From: Paenirhizobium selenitireducens ATCC BAA-1503
GTDB lineage: Bacteria; Pseudomonadota; Alphaproteobacteria; Rhizobiales; Rhizobiaceae
Reading direction: 5' to 3'
DNA length: 64,000 nt
Assembly: GCF_000518785.1 (NCBI RefSeq)
Contig: NZ_JAEG01000006.1
Coordinates: 1 to 64,000 of the forward strand
Positions 1-9,787 of this stretch are shown one piece after another. The translations under genes were made by a program, and so were the position numbers. A model generated the notes under the pieces. The model saw only the letters and a program-made list of their open reading frames with translations. It did no database searches and was not told the DNA's origin. Positions within the stretch are counted from its first letter, which is position 1. Every line of letters starts with the position of its first letter.

Positions 1-1117
<1,117 letters not shown>

Positions 1118-1132
1118 TTGCCAAGACAGTCG

Positions 1133-1156
1133 CTCTCCCCGCTGGGGAGAAGAGGG
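1133..1156. repeat. Partial RIME-like palindromic repeat
   Basis: A short palindrome (TCTCCCC, 3-base loop, GGGGAGA) followed by AGAGGG matches the inner half of the fuller copies near 32.8 kb and 60.4 kb. It lies between the IS110 transposase and trpE and may be a fragment of a repeat disrupted by the insertion. Confidence 0.5.
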
Positions 1157-1226
1157 ACCGATACCGCTCGCCCGAGTCAGATCGAACGCCGACCAGCATC
1201 TCAGCCAATTGTTTCATCGCCAGTCT

Positions 1227-1250
1227 GAAGCCCGCCGGAGAGCGGGCTTC
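1227..1250 (-). terminator. Stem-loop after trpE
   Basis: Perfect 9-bp stem (GAAGCCCGC pairing with GCGGGCTTC, 6-base loop) 15 bases past the trpE stop. No U-tract follows on either strand, so it may act as an mRNA 3' stabiliser rather than a strong intrinsic terminator. Confidence 0.45.
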
Positions 1251-1264
1251 AGGATCCCGCAGCC

Positions 1265-3454
1265 CTACGCCGCCTTCACCTTCACCCGCCGCGCCAGATG
1301 CGCCACGACGTTCTCGATCATGCGCATGCCGGCGTCGTGGCCGAGCGTCATGATCGATTCCGGGTGAAACTGCACGGCGGCCACCGGTTCCTTGGTGTGC
1401 TCGATGCCCATGATCGTGCCGTCCTCGCTCTCCGCCGTGATCATGAAATCGCGGTCGAGCGTCGTCGGGTCGGCGAAGATCGAGTGGTAGCGGCCGACGG
1501 TCACTTCCTTGCCGAGGCCGGAGAAGACGAGGCCGGGTTCCAGCACGCGGATGCGCGACGGCTTGCCGTGCATCGGCACCGCCAGCTGGCGCAGTTCGCC
1601 GCCATAGGCTTCGGCGAGCGCCTGCAAGCCCAGGCAGACGCCGAAGATCGGCAGGTTGCGGGCGCGGGCCTTCTTGATCGTCGCCTTGCAGTCGAAATCC
1701 TTCGGGCTGCCCGGTCCGGGCGACAGCACGACGAGGTCCGGATCCATCCGGTCGAACACTTCCTCCGGCACCGGCGTACGCACGGTCGAAACCTCGGCGC
1801 CCGTCTGGCGGAAATAGTTGGCGAGCGTGTGGACGAAGCTGTCCTCGTGGTCGACCAGCAGGATCTTGACCCCCTGCCCGACCTTGGCTACGCCGCGCTT
1901 GGTCTTGCCGTCATTGCCGGTCTTGGCGTCGCGGATCGCCGCGATCATCGCCGAAGCCTTGAGTTCGGTCTCGGCCTCTTCCTCATCCGGAATCGAGTCG
2001 TTCAGGAGCGTCGCCCCGGCGCGCACCTCGGCAATGCCGTCCTTGATGCGTACGGTCCTGAGCGTCAGGCCGGTATTCATGTCGCCGTTGAATCCGACCA
2101 TGCCGATCGCCCCGCCATACCAGGCGCGCGGGCTCTTCTCATGCGCCTCGATGAAGCGCATGGCCCAGAGCTTCGGCGCGCCGGTGACGGTGACGGCCCA
2201 GGCGTGGGAAAGGAAGCCGTCGAAGGCGTCCATGCCGTCGCGGAGCCGCCCTTCGATATGGTCGACGGTGTGGATCAGGCGCGAATACATCTCGATCTGG
2301 CGGCGGCCGATGACCTTGACCGAGCCCGGCTCGCAGACACGGCTCTTGTCGTTGCGGTCGACGTCCGAGCACATGGTGAGCTCGCTCTCGTCCTTCTTGG
2401 AGTTCAAGAGCTTGAGGATCTGTTCGCTATCGGCGATCGGATCGTCGCCGCGCTTGATCGTGCCCGAGATCGGGCAGGTCTCGATGCGGCGGCCCGAGAC
2501 GCGCACGAACATTTCCGGCGAGGCGCCGACCAGATATTCCTGATGGCCGAGATTGATGAAGAAGGAATAGGGCGACGGATTGATTTCCTTCAGCCGCTTG
2601 GAAATCTCCGACGGCTTGCTATCGCAGCGTTCCATGAACTTCTGCCCAGGCACCACTTCGAACAGGTCGCCGCGGCGAAAACTCTCCTTGGCCTTCACCA
2701 CCAGTTCGGCATATTCGCCCGGACGATGGTCGCCGCGCGGCGGGATCGTGTCGGTGTGCCTGAACGGTTCCGGCGCGATCTCGCCCGACTTGTCCTTGGT
2801 GGAAAGCCCGCCCTTGGCGAAGTCGTAGCGGTCGATCCACGCCTTGGCCGAATAATGGTCGACGACGAGGATTTCGTCGGGCAGGAACAGCACCATGTCG
2901 CGCTGGTCTTCCGGACGCTGGAGCGACAGCTTGATCGCGTCGAACTGGAAGGCGAGATCGTAGCCGAAGGCGCCGAACAGGCCGATCGACGAATCCGCAT
3001 CCGAATGGAAAAGATCGGTGATGGCGCGCAGAACGGTGAAGACCGTCGGGATCTTCGAGCGTTCCTCCTCGGTGAACACCCGGTCCGGCTCGTTGACGAC
3101 AAGGTCGAGGCGCCGCGCCGTGCGCGCGCCGAGCGTCAGATCGGCCACGGTTGCAAGCTTGTCGGCGATCAGCGACAGCAGGACTTCGCCACGCTCGTTA
3201 TAGGCCTCGATCCACACCGTGCGGCCGAAGCAGGAAAGCCCGAGCGGCGGATCGATGATGGCGGTGTCCCAGCGGGTATAGCGGCCCGGATATTCGTAGT
3301 TGGACGAGAACACCGCGCCGCGCCTTTCGTCGAGCCGGTCGATATAGCTCGAAATCGCGTCGGCATAGGGCGTCGGCCGCCGCTCGCGCGTGACGGTGAT
3401 CCCACCCCGCGTCTCGTAGGTCTCTCCGCCATCGTCCCGAATGATCGTCGCCAT
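1265..3454 (-). CDS. trpE: Anthranilate synthase, fused TrpE-TrpG
   Basis: 729 residues, the fused form typical of Rhizobiales. Residues 1 to about 500 are the chorismate-binding component I, with motifs such as [11 protein letters not shown] and [18 protein letters not shown]. Residues about 525-729 are the class I glutamine amidotransferase, with FGVCLGLQ (catalytic Cys607) and VQFHPES (His-Glu of the triad). The enzyme makes anthranilate from chorismate and glutamine, the first step of tryptophan synthesis, in the cytosol. The ATG at 3454 is preceded by GGAG at about -15. Expression should be controlled by the attenuator immediately upstream (trpL plus terminator). The gene stands alone, as in S. 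meliloti where the other trp genes are elsewhere. Confidence 0.97.
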   Translation of the reverse strand: MATIIRDDGGETYETRGGITVTRERRPTPYADAISSYIDRLDERRGAVFSSNYEYPGRYTRWDTAIIDPPLGLSCFGRTVWIEAYNERGEVLLSLIADKLATVADLTLGARTARRLDLVVNEPDRVFTEEERSKIPTVFTVLRAITDLFHSDADSSIGLFGAFGYDLAFQFDAIKLSLQRPEDQRDMVLFLPDEILVVDHYSAKAWIDRYDFAKGGLSTKDKSGEIAPEPFRHTDTIPPRGDHRPGEYAELVVKAKESFRRGDLFEVVPGQKFMERCDSKPSEISKRLKEINPSPYSFFINLGHQEYLVGASPEMFVRVSGRRIETCPISGTIKRGDDPIADSEQILKLLNSKKDESELTMCSDVDRNDKSRVCEPGSVKVIGRRQIEMYSRLIHTVDHIEGRLRDGMDAFDGFLSHAWAVTVTGAPKLWAMRFIEAHEKSPRAWYGGAIGMVGFNGDMNTGLTLRTVRIKDGIAEVRAGATLLNDSIPDEEEAETELKASAMIAAIRDAKTGNDGKTKRGVAKVGQGVKILLVDHEDSFVHTLANYFRQTGAEVSTVRTPVPEEVFDRMDPDLVVLSPGPGSPKDFDCKATIKKARARNLPIFGVCLGLQALAEAYGGELRQLAVPMHGKPSRIRVLEPGLVFSGLGKEVTVGRYHSIFADPTTLDRDFMITAESEDGTIMGIEHTKEPVAAVQFHPESIMTLGHDAGMRMIENVVAHLARRVKVKAA

Positions 3455-3502
3455 GCTTCCGTTTCTCCGTCATCTAAGGCCCGGATCGAGGCGCCTTGAA
3501 TA

Positions 3503-3536
3503 CAAAAAAGCCGCCTCAGGTTCTCCGGGCGGCTTT
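3503..3536 (-). terminator. trp attenuator terminator
   Basis: On the minus strand a 9-bp GC-rich stem (AAAGCCGCC pairing with GGCGGCTTT, 12-base loop) runs straight into a T6 tract. It lies between trpL and trpE, 40 bases after the trpL stop and 49 before the trpE start: the expected place for a transcription attenuator controlled by ribosome stalling at the three Trp codons. Confidence 0.93.
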
Positions 3537-3575
3537 GGGGTCACTTGTCGTTGGACATGACTGGTCAAGGCCGCG

Positions 3576-3620
3576 TTAGCGTGCCCACCACCAGTTACCG
3601 ATGTTCATCGACTTGATCAT
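3576..3620 (-). CDS. trpL: trp leader peptide TrpL
   Basis: 14 codons plus stop encoding MIKSMNIGNWWWAR. The three consecutive Trp codons followed by Ala-Arg match the S. meliloti leader peptide in length and C-terminus. When charged tRNA-Trp is scarce the ribosome stalls on WWW and the terminator at 3503-3536 does not form. The start at 3620 is preferred over the ATG at 3608 because a promoter places the transcript start on or next to that ATG and no Shine-Dalgarno is visible, so the leader is probably translated leaderless, as known for S. meliloti rnTrpL. The attenuated transcript would be an sRNA of about 120 nt. Confidence 0.9.
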   Translation of the reverse strand: MIKSMNIGNWWWAR

Positions 3621-3627
3621 GAGCGAT

Positions 3628-3656
3628 TTCATAGCGTGGGCCGCATTTGCGCGCAA
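3628..3656 (-). promoter_or_regulatory. Sigma-70-type promoter of the trp leader
   Basis: Minus strand: TTGCGC (3651-3656) as -35, a 17-bp spacer, TATGAA (3628-3633) as -10, then 7 bases to the trpL ATG at 3620. This spacing puts transcription start at the ATG itself, consistent with a leaderless mRNA. Confidence 0.7.
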
Positions 3657-3788
3657 CGGGATTTTCCGCGGGCGTGCTATTTTCCAGCGACCGGCCCCAG
3701 GTAATCTGCCGATGGTTCCGTAAATCGGCGCAACCATTCGCCCCGCCGCGCGTTGTCTTCGGTGCCCATCCAACCGAAAGGCGGCCGA

Positions 3789-4703
3789 ATGACGAAGCGG
3801 CTTGCAGTCATCCTGATCGGCCTCGGCCTGCTTACCGGCGCGGCCCTGCCGCCCACAGGCCCGGTCCCGACAGAGAAACCGCCCGCGCCCGCGGACCAGC
3901 CCGCCGTTCCGGCCCCCGCCGAAAAGCCCCCTGCAACAGAGAAATCCGCGCCAGTCCCGGCCCCCGTCCCCGCTCCAGGCCCTCCGCCTGCCGAAGACGT
4001 GGTTCCGGCAGAGAAACCGGAGGATACTCCCTCGCCCGCCCCCGACGTCCGGCTGCCCGGCCCGCCGCCGCCGGCGCGCGGTCTGCCGCCTGTCCCCGGC
4101 CTGCAACCCGCAGCGCCGGCAGCGATCCGCGTTCAGCCGGAAGATTCAGCGCAATTCGCCGCCTGCCAGGCTGAACTCAAGACGCTCGGCACCGTGTTCG
4201 AAACCGGAGCCCCGATCGACGACGGCGAAGGCTGCGGCATGAGCCATCCAATCACCGTCCGGGAGATCCTGCCCGGCATAAAGCTCGCGCCCGAAGCGAC
4301 CTTCCGCTGCGAGACGGCGCTTCAGCTGGCGCATTTGACGCGCGAGACGATCATTCCCGCAGCCCGCATCGCGCTTGCCGACAAGGGCGAACTGAAGGCG
4401 ATCCAGCAGGCCTCCGCCTATGTCTGCCGCAACCGCAACAGCGTCGAGACCGGCAAGATCTCCGAGCACGCCTACGGCAATGCCATCGACATCGCCGCCC
4501 TCGAGTTCGACAAGGGCACCGTGCCCATGATGATCGCCGCCCAGGACGACGGCACCTTCCCCGCCGCCTTCCAGCGCAGCCTCAACGCCGCGGCCTGCCT
4601 CTACTTCACCACCGTGCTCTCCCCCGGCAGCGACGAGGCCCACAAGGACCACCTGCATCTCGACGTCATCGCGCGCAAGAGCGGCTACCGCTTCTGCCGG
4701 TGA
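3789..4703 (+). CDS. Extensin-like C-terminal domain protein, proline-rich, exported
   Basis: 304 residues from the ATG at 3789, preceded by AAAGG and starting with a clear signal peptide (Lys-Arg then a hydrophobic LAVILIGLGLL stretch). Residues about 22-125 are a low-complexity Pro/Ala/Glu-rich region, probably an extended periplasmic linker. The rest matches the extensin-like_C family, related to M15 peptidases: HAYGNAIDIA gives the H-x3-G-x-A-x-D zinc motif and KDHLHLDV the second His pair. Paired cysteines suggest disulfides in the periplasm. The biochemical role in bacteria is not established; an action on peptidoglycan is inferred from the M15-like motifs. Confidence 0.85.
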   Translation: MTKRLAVILIGLGLLTGAALPPTGPVPTEKPPAPADQPAVPAPAEKPPATEKSAPVPAPVPAPGPPPAEDVVPAEKPEDTPSPAPDVRLPGPPPPARGLPPVPGLQPAAPAAIRVQPEDSAQFAACQAELKTLGTVFETGAPIDDGEGCGMSHPITVREILPGIKLAPEATFRCETALQLAHLTRETIIPAARIALADKGELKAIQQASAYVCRNRNSVETGKISEHAYGNAIDIAALEFDKGTVPMMIAAQDDGTFPAAFQRSLNAAACLYFTTVLSPGSDEAHKDHLHLDVIARKSGYRFCR

Positions 4704-4724
4704 CGGAGCCCGGCAGCCGAAAAC

Positions 4725-4754
4725 GAAAAGAGGTGGCGCCTTGTCCGCGCCACC
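4725..4754 (-). terminator. Terminator of the haem receptor gene
   Basis: Stem GGTGGCGC (4732-4739) with GCGCCACC (4747-4754); on the minus strand it is followed by a T-rich CTCTTTTCGTTTTC run. It lies between the convergent extensin-like and receptor genes. Confidence 0.7.
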
Positions 4755-4781
4755 CCGTCATTGCTGTTGAAAATCAGTCGT

Positions 4782-7025
4782 CTAGAATTTTTGCGTGATG
4801 GAAACCTTGAAGGTGCGGCCCGGTTCCGAATAGTAATCCTTCGGCTGCGAGGCGCTCGAGGTCAGGTCGATGTCGCGCCACTTGACCGCGTCATAGTACT
4901 CCTGGTCGAACAGGTTGTAGACGCCGGCGGTGAGCCGCAGGCCCTTCATCTGCTCGGGCTCCCACCAGCCGGTGAGGTTGACGAGGCCGTAGCCATCCGG
5001 CTGGAATTCGGCGGTCGAGTCCTCGTCCACCGCCGCAACCCCGATGAAGCTCAGGTCCGTTCCCCAGGTCTCGGTCTGGTAGTCGACCCCGACAATGCCC
5101 TTGAACGGCGGCACGCTGTCGATGAGTTCGCCGGTTTCCTCGTCCTCGCCATTGGCATAGGCAAACGAGGCATGCACGTTGAAGCCGTTATCGAAGGCCT
5201 TGTGGGCCCGTGCCTCGAAGCCGAAGATCCGCACCCGGTCGAGGTTCTCGTAGGTGGTCGATCCCCAGGGGAAGCTCGGATTGGTATAGCTCGTCTCGCT
5301 GTCGATGAAGTTCTTGTACTTGTTGTAGAAGGCCGTCACCCGGCCGCCGAACTCGGCATCGCCGAGATTGGCGCCGATCTCGAAACCGTTGCTGGTCTCG
5401 GATTCGAGGTCGGGATTGCCGATCACCTCGTACATCGGCGGGGTCGAGTAGCTCAGATAGAGCTCCGAAACGTTCGGCGCCTTGAAGCCCATGGCCCACT
5501 GGGCAAACAGCTCGACCTTGGGATTGATCTCGTAGGCAGCGCGCAGCTTCGGCGAGAACTGGAAATCGCTGCGGTCGTCCGGCAGGCCGGCGGCCCCATA
5601 GCCGCTATTGGCGAGATAGTCGTCCGTCTCCTGCGGCTGGTAGTCGAACCAGTCGAAGCGGATGCCGGGCGTCAGGCTGAAGCCGCTGTCGCCGAACGAG
5701 ATCTTGTCGTCGGCGAACAGCCCGACGCGCAACGCGTCGACATCCGGCATGTCGGACTGGTTGGTGTGGTGGAAGGAGCACGAATAGGGCGGAACCGCCG
5801 CCGTGTCGCACACGTCCTCGCCGGCCGTGTACTGGCCGTATTGCGAGAAGGAGACATTGCCGCCGATCGTCACGTCATGGCGCGTCGCGCCGAAATCGAA
5901 CTGGTTGGCAAGCGAACCGACCACGCCGATCGACTGCTCGTCCATTTCGTTCGAGCGATACCATGGGCCGGCAAGCGAGCCGAGCCGCGTGCCGTCGACG
6001 GCAGAGCTGGTTTCCACCCGCTGCCAGTAGATCGTCAGGTCCGCCTTGTCGATCGGGCCTGCCAGATCCGGCGCGTCGTAGCGATAGTCCAGCGAAACGC
6101 GGTCGCGCTGCTTCAGCTCGTCGCCGTCGAGTTCGGAATAGTTGCGCGCAGCGCTTTCCTCGGTTTTCAGGTCGGTGGCGATGTCCTTGCGGAAGCGCTC
6201 CGCCGTCAGCCCGATCATGTGTCCGGCGCCGAAATCCTGGCGCAGCTTGAACAGCAGGTTGTGCTGGTCGAAATCGGCGGGGTTGGCTTCCGAGCGGGTG
6301 GCCCCCGTTCCGCCGACCGAACCCTGGTTGTCGCGCTCGTGGCCGACCTTGTAGCCGCCCTGGAAGAGGATCGAGGTGTTCTCGACCTTCTTGGCGATGG
6401 CGACCGATCCGCCGAGCGAATTGTCGGTGCTGTCATAGGTGGTCTTGGCCATGCCGCCGAAGGTGGCGCCATCGGCGATCAGGTCCTCCGGCTCCAGCGT
6501 GCGCAGGATCATCGCCCCGCCAAGCGCGCCCGAGCCGGCGCGGCTGGAATCGGCGCCGCGCATGATGTCAATGGTCGAGAGCGTGGAGAAGTCGAAGGTA
6601 TCGATGCCGCCATCGGCCCGCGTCGAAGAACCGAGCGAGGTGGCGCCAGCCTGGCGGGCGTCGTTGACGAGATAAGGGATCGGAATGCCGTCGATCGTGG
6701 TGAGCACGCGGTCCGCTTCGAGACCGCGAATGTTCACGCCCGCGCCGGCAAAGCCGGTCGAGACGCCCGGCTCGGTGCTGTTGCCCAGATCGTCGATGCT
6801 GGTGATCTGCTTCTTCTCGATCTCGGCCGCCGTCGTCTCGGTGGCAAGCGGCGTGTCCGCCGCCGAGCCCGCCGGAACGCGCTTGCCCTTGACCAGAATG
6901 GTCTCGAGCTGCGTTTCCGCGGCCGGCTGGGCCATGGCGCTCTGCGAAAACGCGCTCGAGGCCGGGACAAGCCCGGCGAGCGCGGTGCAGGTCATGAGGA
7001 TTGCTCTGAAATGATGCGAGCCCAT
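4782..7025 (-). CDS. shmR: TonB-dependent haem/haemoglobin receptor
   Basis: 747 residues from the ATG at 7025, chosen over the in-frame start at 7073 because AAGGGA lies 7 bases upstream and the protein then begins directly with a signal peptide ending near SSAFSQSAMA. A plug domain follows (LETILVKGKR TonB-box region, VNIRGLEADRVLTTIDG, GALGGA), then a 22-strand-type barrel. The family signature for haem receptors, an FRAP/NPNL-like box, is visible as GFKAPNVSELY and GNPDLESETS, and the chain ends in a terminal Phe (KVSITQKF). It would carry haem across the outer membrane using TonB-ExbBD. Two RirA-type boxes lie upstream. No hmuTUV or hmuP genes are adjacent. The name follows the S. meliloti orthologue. 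Confidence 0.9.
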   Translation of the reverse strand: MGSHHFRAILMTCTALAGLVPASSAFSQSAMAQPAAETQLETILVKGKRVPAGSAADTPLATETTAAEIEKKQITSIDDLGNSTEPGVSTGFAGAGVNIRGLEADRVLTTIDGIPIPYLVNDARQAGATSLGSSTRADGGIDTFDFSTLSTIDIMRGADSSRAGSGALGGAMILRTLEPEDLIADGATFGGMAKTTYDSTDNSLGGSVAIAKKVENTSILFQGGYKVGHERDNQGSVGGTGATRSEANPADFDQHNLLFKLRQDFGAGHMIGLTAERFRKDIATDLKTEESAARNYSELDGDELKQRDRVSLDYRYDAPDLAGPIDKADLTIYWQRVETSSAVDGTRLGSLAGPWYRSNEMDEQSIGVVGSLANQFDFGATRHDVTIGGNVSFSQYGQYTAGEDVCDTAAVPPYSCSFHHTNQSDMPDVDALRVGLFADDKISFGDSGFSLTPGIRFDWFDYQPQETDDYLANSGYGAAGLPDDRSDFQFSPKLRAAYEINPKVELFAQWAMGFKAPNVSELYLSYSTPPMYEVIGNPDLESETSNGFEIGANLGDAEFGGRVTAFYNKYKNFIDSETSYTNPSFPWGSTTYENLDRVRIFGFEARAHKAFDNGFNVHASFAYANGEDEETGELIDSVPPFKGIVGVDYQTETWGTDLSFIGVAAVDEDSTAEFQPDGYGLVNLTGWWEPEQMKGLRLTAGVYNLFDQEYYDAVKWRDIDLTSSASQPKDYYSEPGRTFKVSITQKF

Positions 7026-7154
7026 AAAATTCCCTTTCGGCAGCCGCAAAAGTCCCCAGCCGCGGATTTGCACCCGCGACGGCCGGCCGGATCAATGTGT
7101 GTCTAAAACGTGGCGAAGGGCTGTTGCTGCCCTCTCAATGCCATCTATAAAACA

Positions 7155-7169
7155 TGATTGTTAGAGTCA
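7155..7169. promoter_or_regulatory. Iron-responsive operator (RirA-type), copy 1
   Basis: TGA-N9-TCA, the core of the rhizobial iron-responsive operator bound by RirA. It lies 130 bases upstream of the haem receptor ATG. RirA-FeS binding under iron sufficiency would repress the receptor. Confidence 0.65.
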
Positions 7170-7181
7170 ACATATTAAACA

Positions 7182-7196
7182 TGATTTTCTTTATCA
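7182..7196. promoter_or_regulatory. Iron-responsive operator (RirA-type), copy 2
   Basis: A second TGA-N9-TCA, extended to ATGAT-N7-ATCAT as a symmetric palindrome. Its centre is 27 bp from that of copy 1, which suggests two dimers on nearby faces. Confidence 0.65.
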
Positions 7197-7276
7197 TGTA
7201 TTACGTTGCCCGTTCGCCGGGCACAAAAGCCACACTTCGGCTGCGACGGCACGCGGGAGAAACGGCGCGAAGCGGC

Positions 7277-8956
7277 CTAGAAAAGCCCTTCGACAAAGCC
7301 CTGCGCGTTGAGCGCGATCCGCTCGGCCGCCGGAGAACGCGGCAGGCCCGGCATGGTCATGATCTCGCCGGTGATGGCGACGACGAAGCCCGCCCCCGCC
7401 GAGAGCCGGACCTCCCGCACATGCACGGCATGCCCCTCCGGCGCGCCGCGCAGCGTCGGATCGGTAGAGAAGGAATATTGCGTTTTCGCCATGCACACCG
7501 GCAGGTGTCCATAGCCCTGCGCTTCCCACTGGGCGAGTTGGTCGCGCACTGCCTTGTCGGCCGTCACCTCGGCGGCATGATAGATCTTCGAAGCGACCGT
7601 CTCGATCTTCTCCATCAGCGGCATGGCATCCGGATAGAGCGGCTTGAATGCGGCCTGACCGGAATCGGCCAGTTCCGCCACGCGTTGCGCCAGTTCCTCG
7701 ATACCCGCCGATCCGTCCGCCCAATGGCGACAGAGAACGGCATCGGTCCCGAGCCGCGAGACATAGTCCTTGACCGCCGCGACCTCAGCCTCCGTGTCCG
7801 AGGTGAAGTGATTGATGGCGACGAGCACCGGCACGCCGAAGCGCCGCACATTGGCGACGTGGCGGCCGAGATTGGCGCAGCCGCGCGTCAGCGCCTCGAC
7901 ATTCTCGATGCCGAGGTCGTCCTTCTTCACCCCGCCGTTCATCTTCAGCGCCCGGACGGTGGCGACGATCACCGCGGCGGCCGGATCGAGCCCCGCCTTG
8001 CGGCACTTGATGTCGAAGAATTTCTCCGCCCCGAGATCGGCGCCGAAACCGGCCTCCGTCACCACGTAATCGGCAAGCTTCAGCGCGGTCCTCGTGGCGA
8101 TCACCGAATTGCAGCCATGGGCGATATTGGCGAACGGCCCGCCATGCACGAAGGCCGGATTGTTCTCCAGAGTCTGCACCAGGTTCGGTTGCATCGCGTC
8201 CTTCAACAGCACGGTCATCGCCCCGTCGGCCTTGAGATCACGGGCAAAGACCGGGCTCTTGTCGCGCCGGTAGCCTATGATGATGTCGCCGAGCCGCCGC
8301 TCGAGATCGGCAAGATCGGCGGCGAGACACAGGATCGCCATGACTTCCGAGGCGACCGTGATATCGAAGCCGCTCTCGCGCGGGAAACCGTTGGACGGAC
8401 CGCCGAGCGAACAGACGATGTCGCGCAACGCCCGGTCGTTCATGTCCATCACCCGGCGCCAGCTGACGCGGCGAACGTCGATACCCTGCTCGTTGCCCCA
8501 GTAGATGTGGTTGTCGATCAGCGCCGACAGCAGATTGTGCGCCGAGGTGATGGCGTGGAAATCGCCGGTAAAATGCAGGTTGATGTCTTCCATCGGCACG
8601 ACCTGCGCATGGCCGCCGCCGGCTGCCCCGCCCTTGACGCCGAAACAGGGCCCAAGCGAAGGCTCGCGGATGCACACCATAGCCTTCTTGCCGATGCGGT
8701 TCAGTCCATCGACCAGGCCGACGGTCGTCGTCGTCTTGCCCTCGCCGGCCGGCGTCGGGTTGATGGCCGTCACCAGGATCAGCCTGCCGTTCGGGCGTCC
8801 TTCCAGCGAGCGGATGAATTCGGCGGAGACCTTGGCCTTGTCGTGGCCATAGGGCACGAGCTGTTCGACCGGGATGCCGAGTTTCGCGCCGATTTCCTGG
8901 ATCGGCTTCTTCCGCGCCGCACGGGCGATCTCGATGTCGGACTTGAATTCACCCAT
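7277..8956 (-). CDS. fhs: Formate-tetrahydrofolate ligase
   Basis: 559 residues from the ATG at 8956, the normal family length; the in-frame upstream codons to 9010 lack family character. GGGGGAG lies 11 bases before the ATG. The ATP-binding loop [16 protein letters not shown] is complete, as are [18 protein letters not shown] and [12 protein letters not shown]. The enzyme makes 10-formyl-THF from formate, THF and ATP in the cytosol. It is transcribed toward the haem receptor, leaving a 251-bp gap with the iron boxes. A folD partner is not adjacent. Confidence 0.96.
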   Translation of the reverse strand: MGEFKSDIEIARAARKKPIQEIGAKLGIPVEQLVPYGHDKAKVSAEFIRSLEGRPNGRLILVTAINPTPAGEGKTTTTVGLVDGLNRIGKKAMVCIREPSLGPCFGVKGGAAGGGHAQVVPMEDINLHFTGDFHAITSAHNLLSALIDNHIYWGNEQGIDVRRVSWRRVMDMNDRALRDIVCSLGGPSNGFPRESGFDITVASEVMAILCLAADLADLERRLGDIIIGYRRDKSPVFARDLKADGAMTVLLKDAMQPNLVQTLENNPAFVHGGPFANIAHGCNSVIATRTALKLADYVVTEAGFGADLGAEKFFDIKCRKAGLDPAAAVIVATVRALKMNGGVKKDDLGIENVEALTRGCANLGRHVANVRRFGVPVLVAINHFTSDTEAEVAAVKDYVSRLGTDAVLCRHWADGSAGIEELAQRVAELADSGQAAFKPLYPDAMPLMEKIETVASKIYHAAEVTADKAVRDQLAQWEAQGYGHLPVCMAKTQYSFSTDPTLRGAPEGHAVHVREVRLSAGAGFVVAITGEIMTMPGLPRSPAAERIALNAQGFVEGLF

Positions 8957-9228
8957 GGACTGCAAACTCCCCCTGGCCCGCTCCGGCTCTTGCGGCCGCT
9001 GGCTCGACACTAGATCGCAGAGTCGCCGCCAAGGCGATAGCGATTGGCCTAGGATTTATCCGACAGCGACAAAAAAGGAAACGATTGCGGCCCCTCGCGC
9101 GAAAACTGCCGACCATGGGCCTTCGCGCCCGCATCCGGCCGCGACCGCGCCGTCAGTCGGCCTTGCGGCGAAAGCGGGCTACGCCTATGTCTGCCAGCCA
9201 AAATCGAACGTCCCAGGAGCAACGCCCC

Positions 9229-9747
9229 ATGAAATCCCTCGAATTGCTGGTCGAACGGATCATCCTGTCGAGCCGCTGGATCCTCGTCGCCTTCTATCTC
9301 GGGCTGGTCGCGGCACTCGCCGTCTATGCCGTGTCCTTCGGCTACAAGTTCCTCAAGGTCGCCGGCAACGTCTTCACCTACAACGAAGCCGAGATGATCC
9401 TCGCCATGCTCGGGCTGATTGACGCGGCACTGGTGGCAAGCCTGATCGTCATGGTGATGATTTCCGGCTACGAGAACTTCGTCAGCCGCTTCGATGAGGC
9501 CGAGGACCAGGTCTCCTTCCTCGGCAAGCTCGATTCCGGCAGCCTCAAGATCAAGGTCGCCTCCTCGATCGTCGCCATCTCGTCGATCCACCTGCTGCAG
9601 GTCTTCCTCAACTCCAGCCAGTTCACCGACGGCAAGATCATGTGGCTGACGCTGATGCACCTCGCCTTCGTCGTCTCCGCCGTCATGCTCGGCTTCCTCG
9701 AGGTGATGATGAAGAAGGGGAAGAGCGGACTCGACGACAAGGAATGA
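9229..9747 (+). CDS. YqhA/UPF0114-family inner-membrane protein
   Basis: 172 residues from the ATG at 9229 (AGGAG 8 bases upstream); the 48 in-frame residues before it are Arg-rich noise. Four hydrophobic segments are visible, at about 17-37, 55-78, 105-122 and 134-157. The motif MVMISGYENFVSRFD after the second segment is typical of the UPF0114 family. Function is not established for this family. It is divergent from fhs and convergent with putA across a shared terminator. Confidence 0.85.
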   Translation: MKSLELLVERIILSSRWILVAFYLGLVAALAVYAVSFGYKFLKVAGNVFTYNEAEMILAMLGLIDAALVASLIVMVMISGYENFVSRFDEAEDQVSFLGKLDSGSLKIKVASSIVAISSIHLLQVFLNSSQFTDGKIMWLTLMHLAFVVSAVMLGFLEVMMKKGKSGLDDKE

Positions 9748-9783
9748 AAAGACGGGAGGCTTTCGCCCCCCGCCCCCGTCTTT
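9748..9783. terminator. Bidirectional terminator between the YqhA-like gene and putA
   Basis: AAAGACGGG (9748-9756) pairs with CCCGTCTTT (9775-9783). The flanking A and T runs give U-rich ends in both directions, fitting the convergent gene pair. Confidence 0.85.
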
Positions 9784-9787
9784 CGGA

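Noticed and set aside
1298..3499. Long plus-strand open frame opposite trpE
   Set aside because: Mirror frame of a complete TrpE-TrpG; composition rich in Arg, Asp, His and Val, with no motifs.
4761..7106. Long plus-strand open frame (781 codons) opposite the haem receptor gene
   Set aside because: Antisense shadow of a gene with a signal peptide and clear receptor motifs; no domain recognisable in the shadow.
7026..7150. Cobalamin or other riboswitch in the receptor leader
   Set aside because: A small hairpin (CGCGG/CCGCG) is present, but no B12-box or other riboswitch core could be matched.
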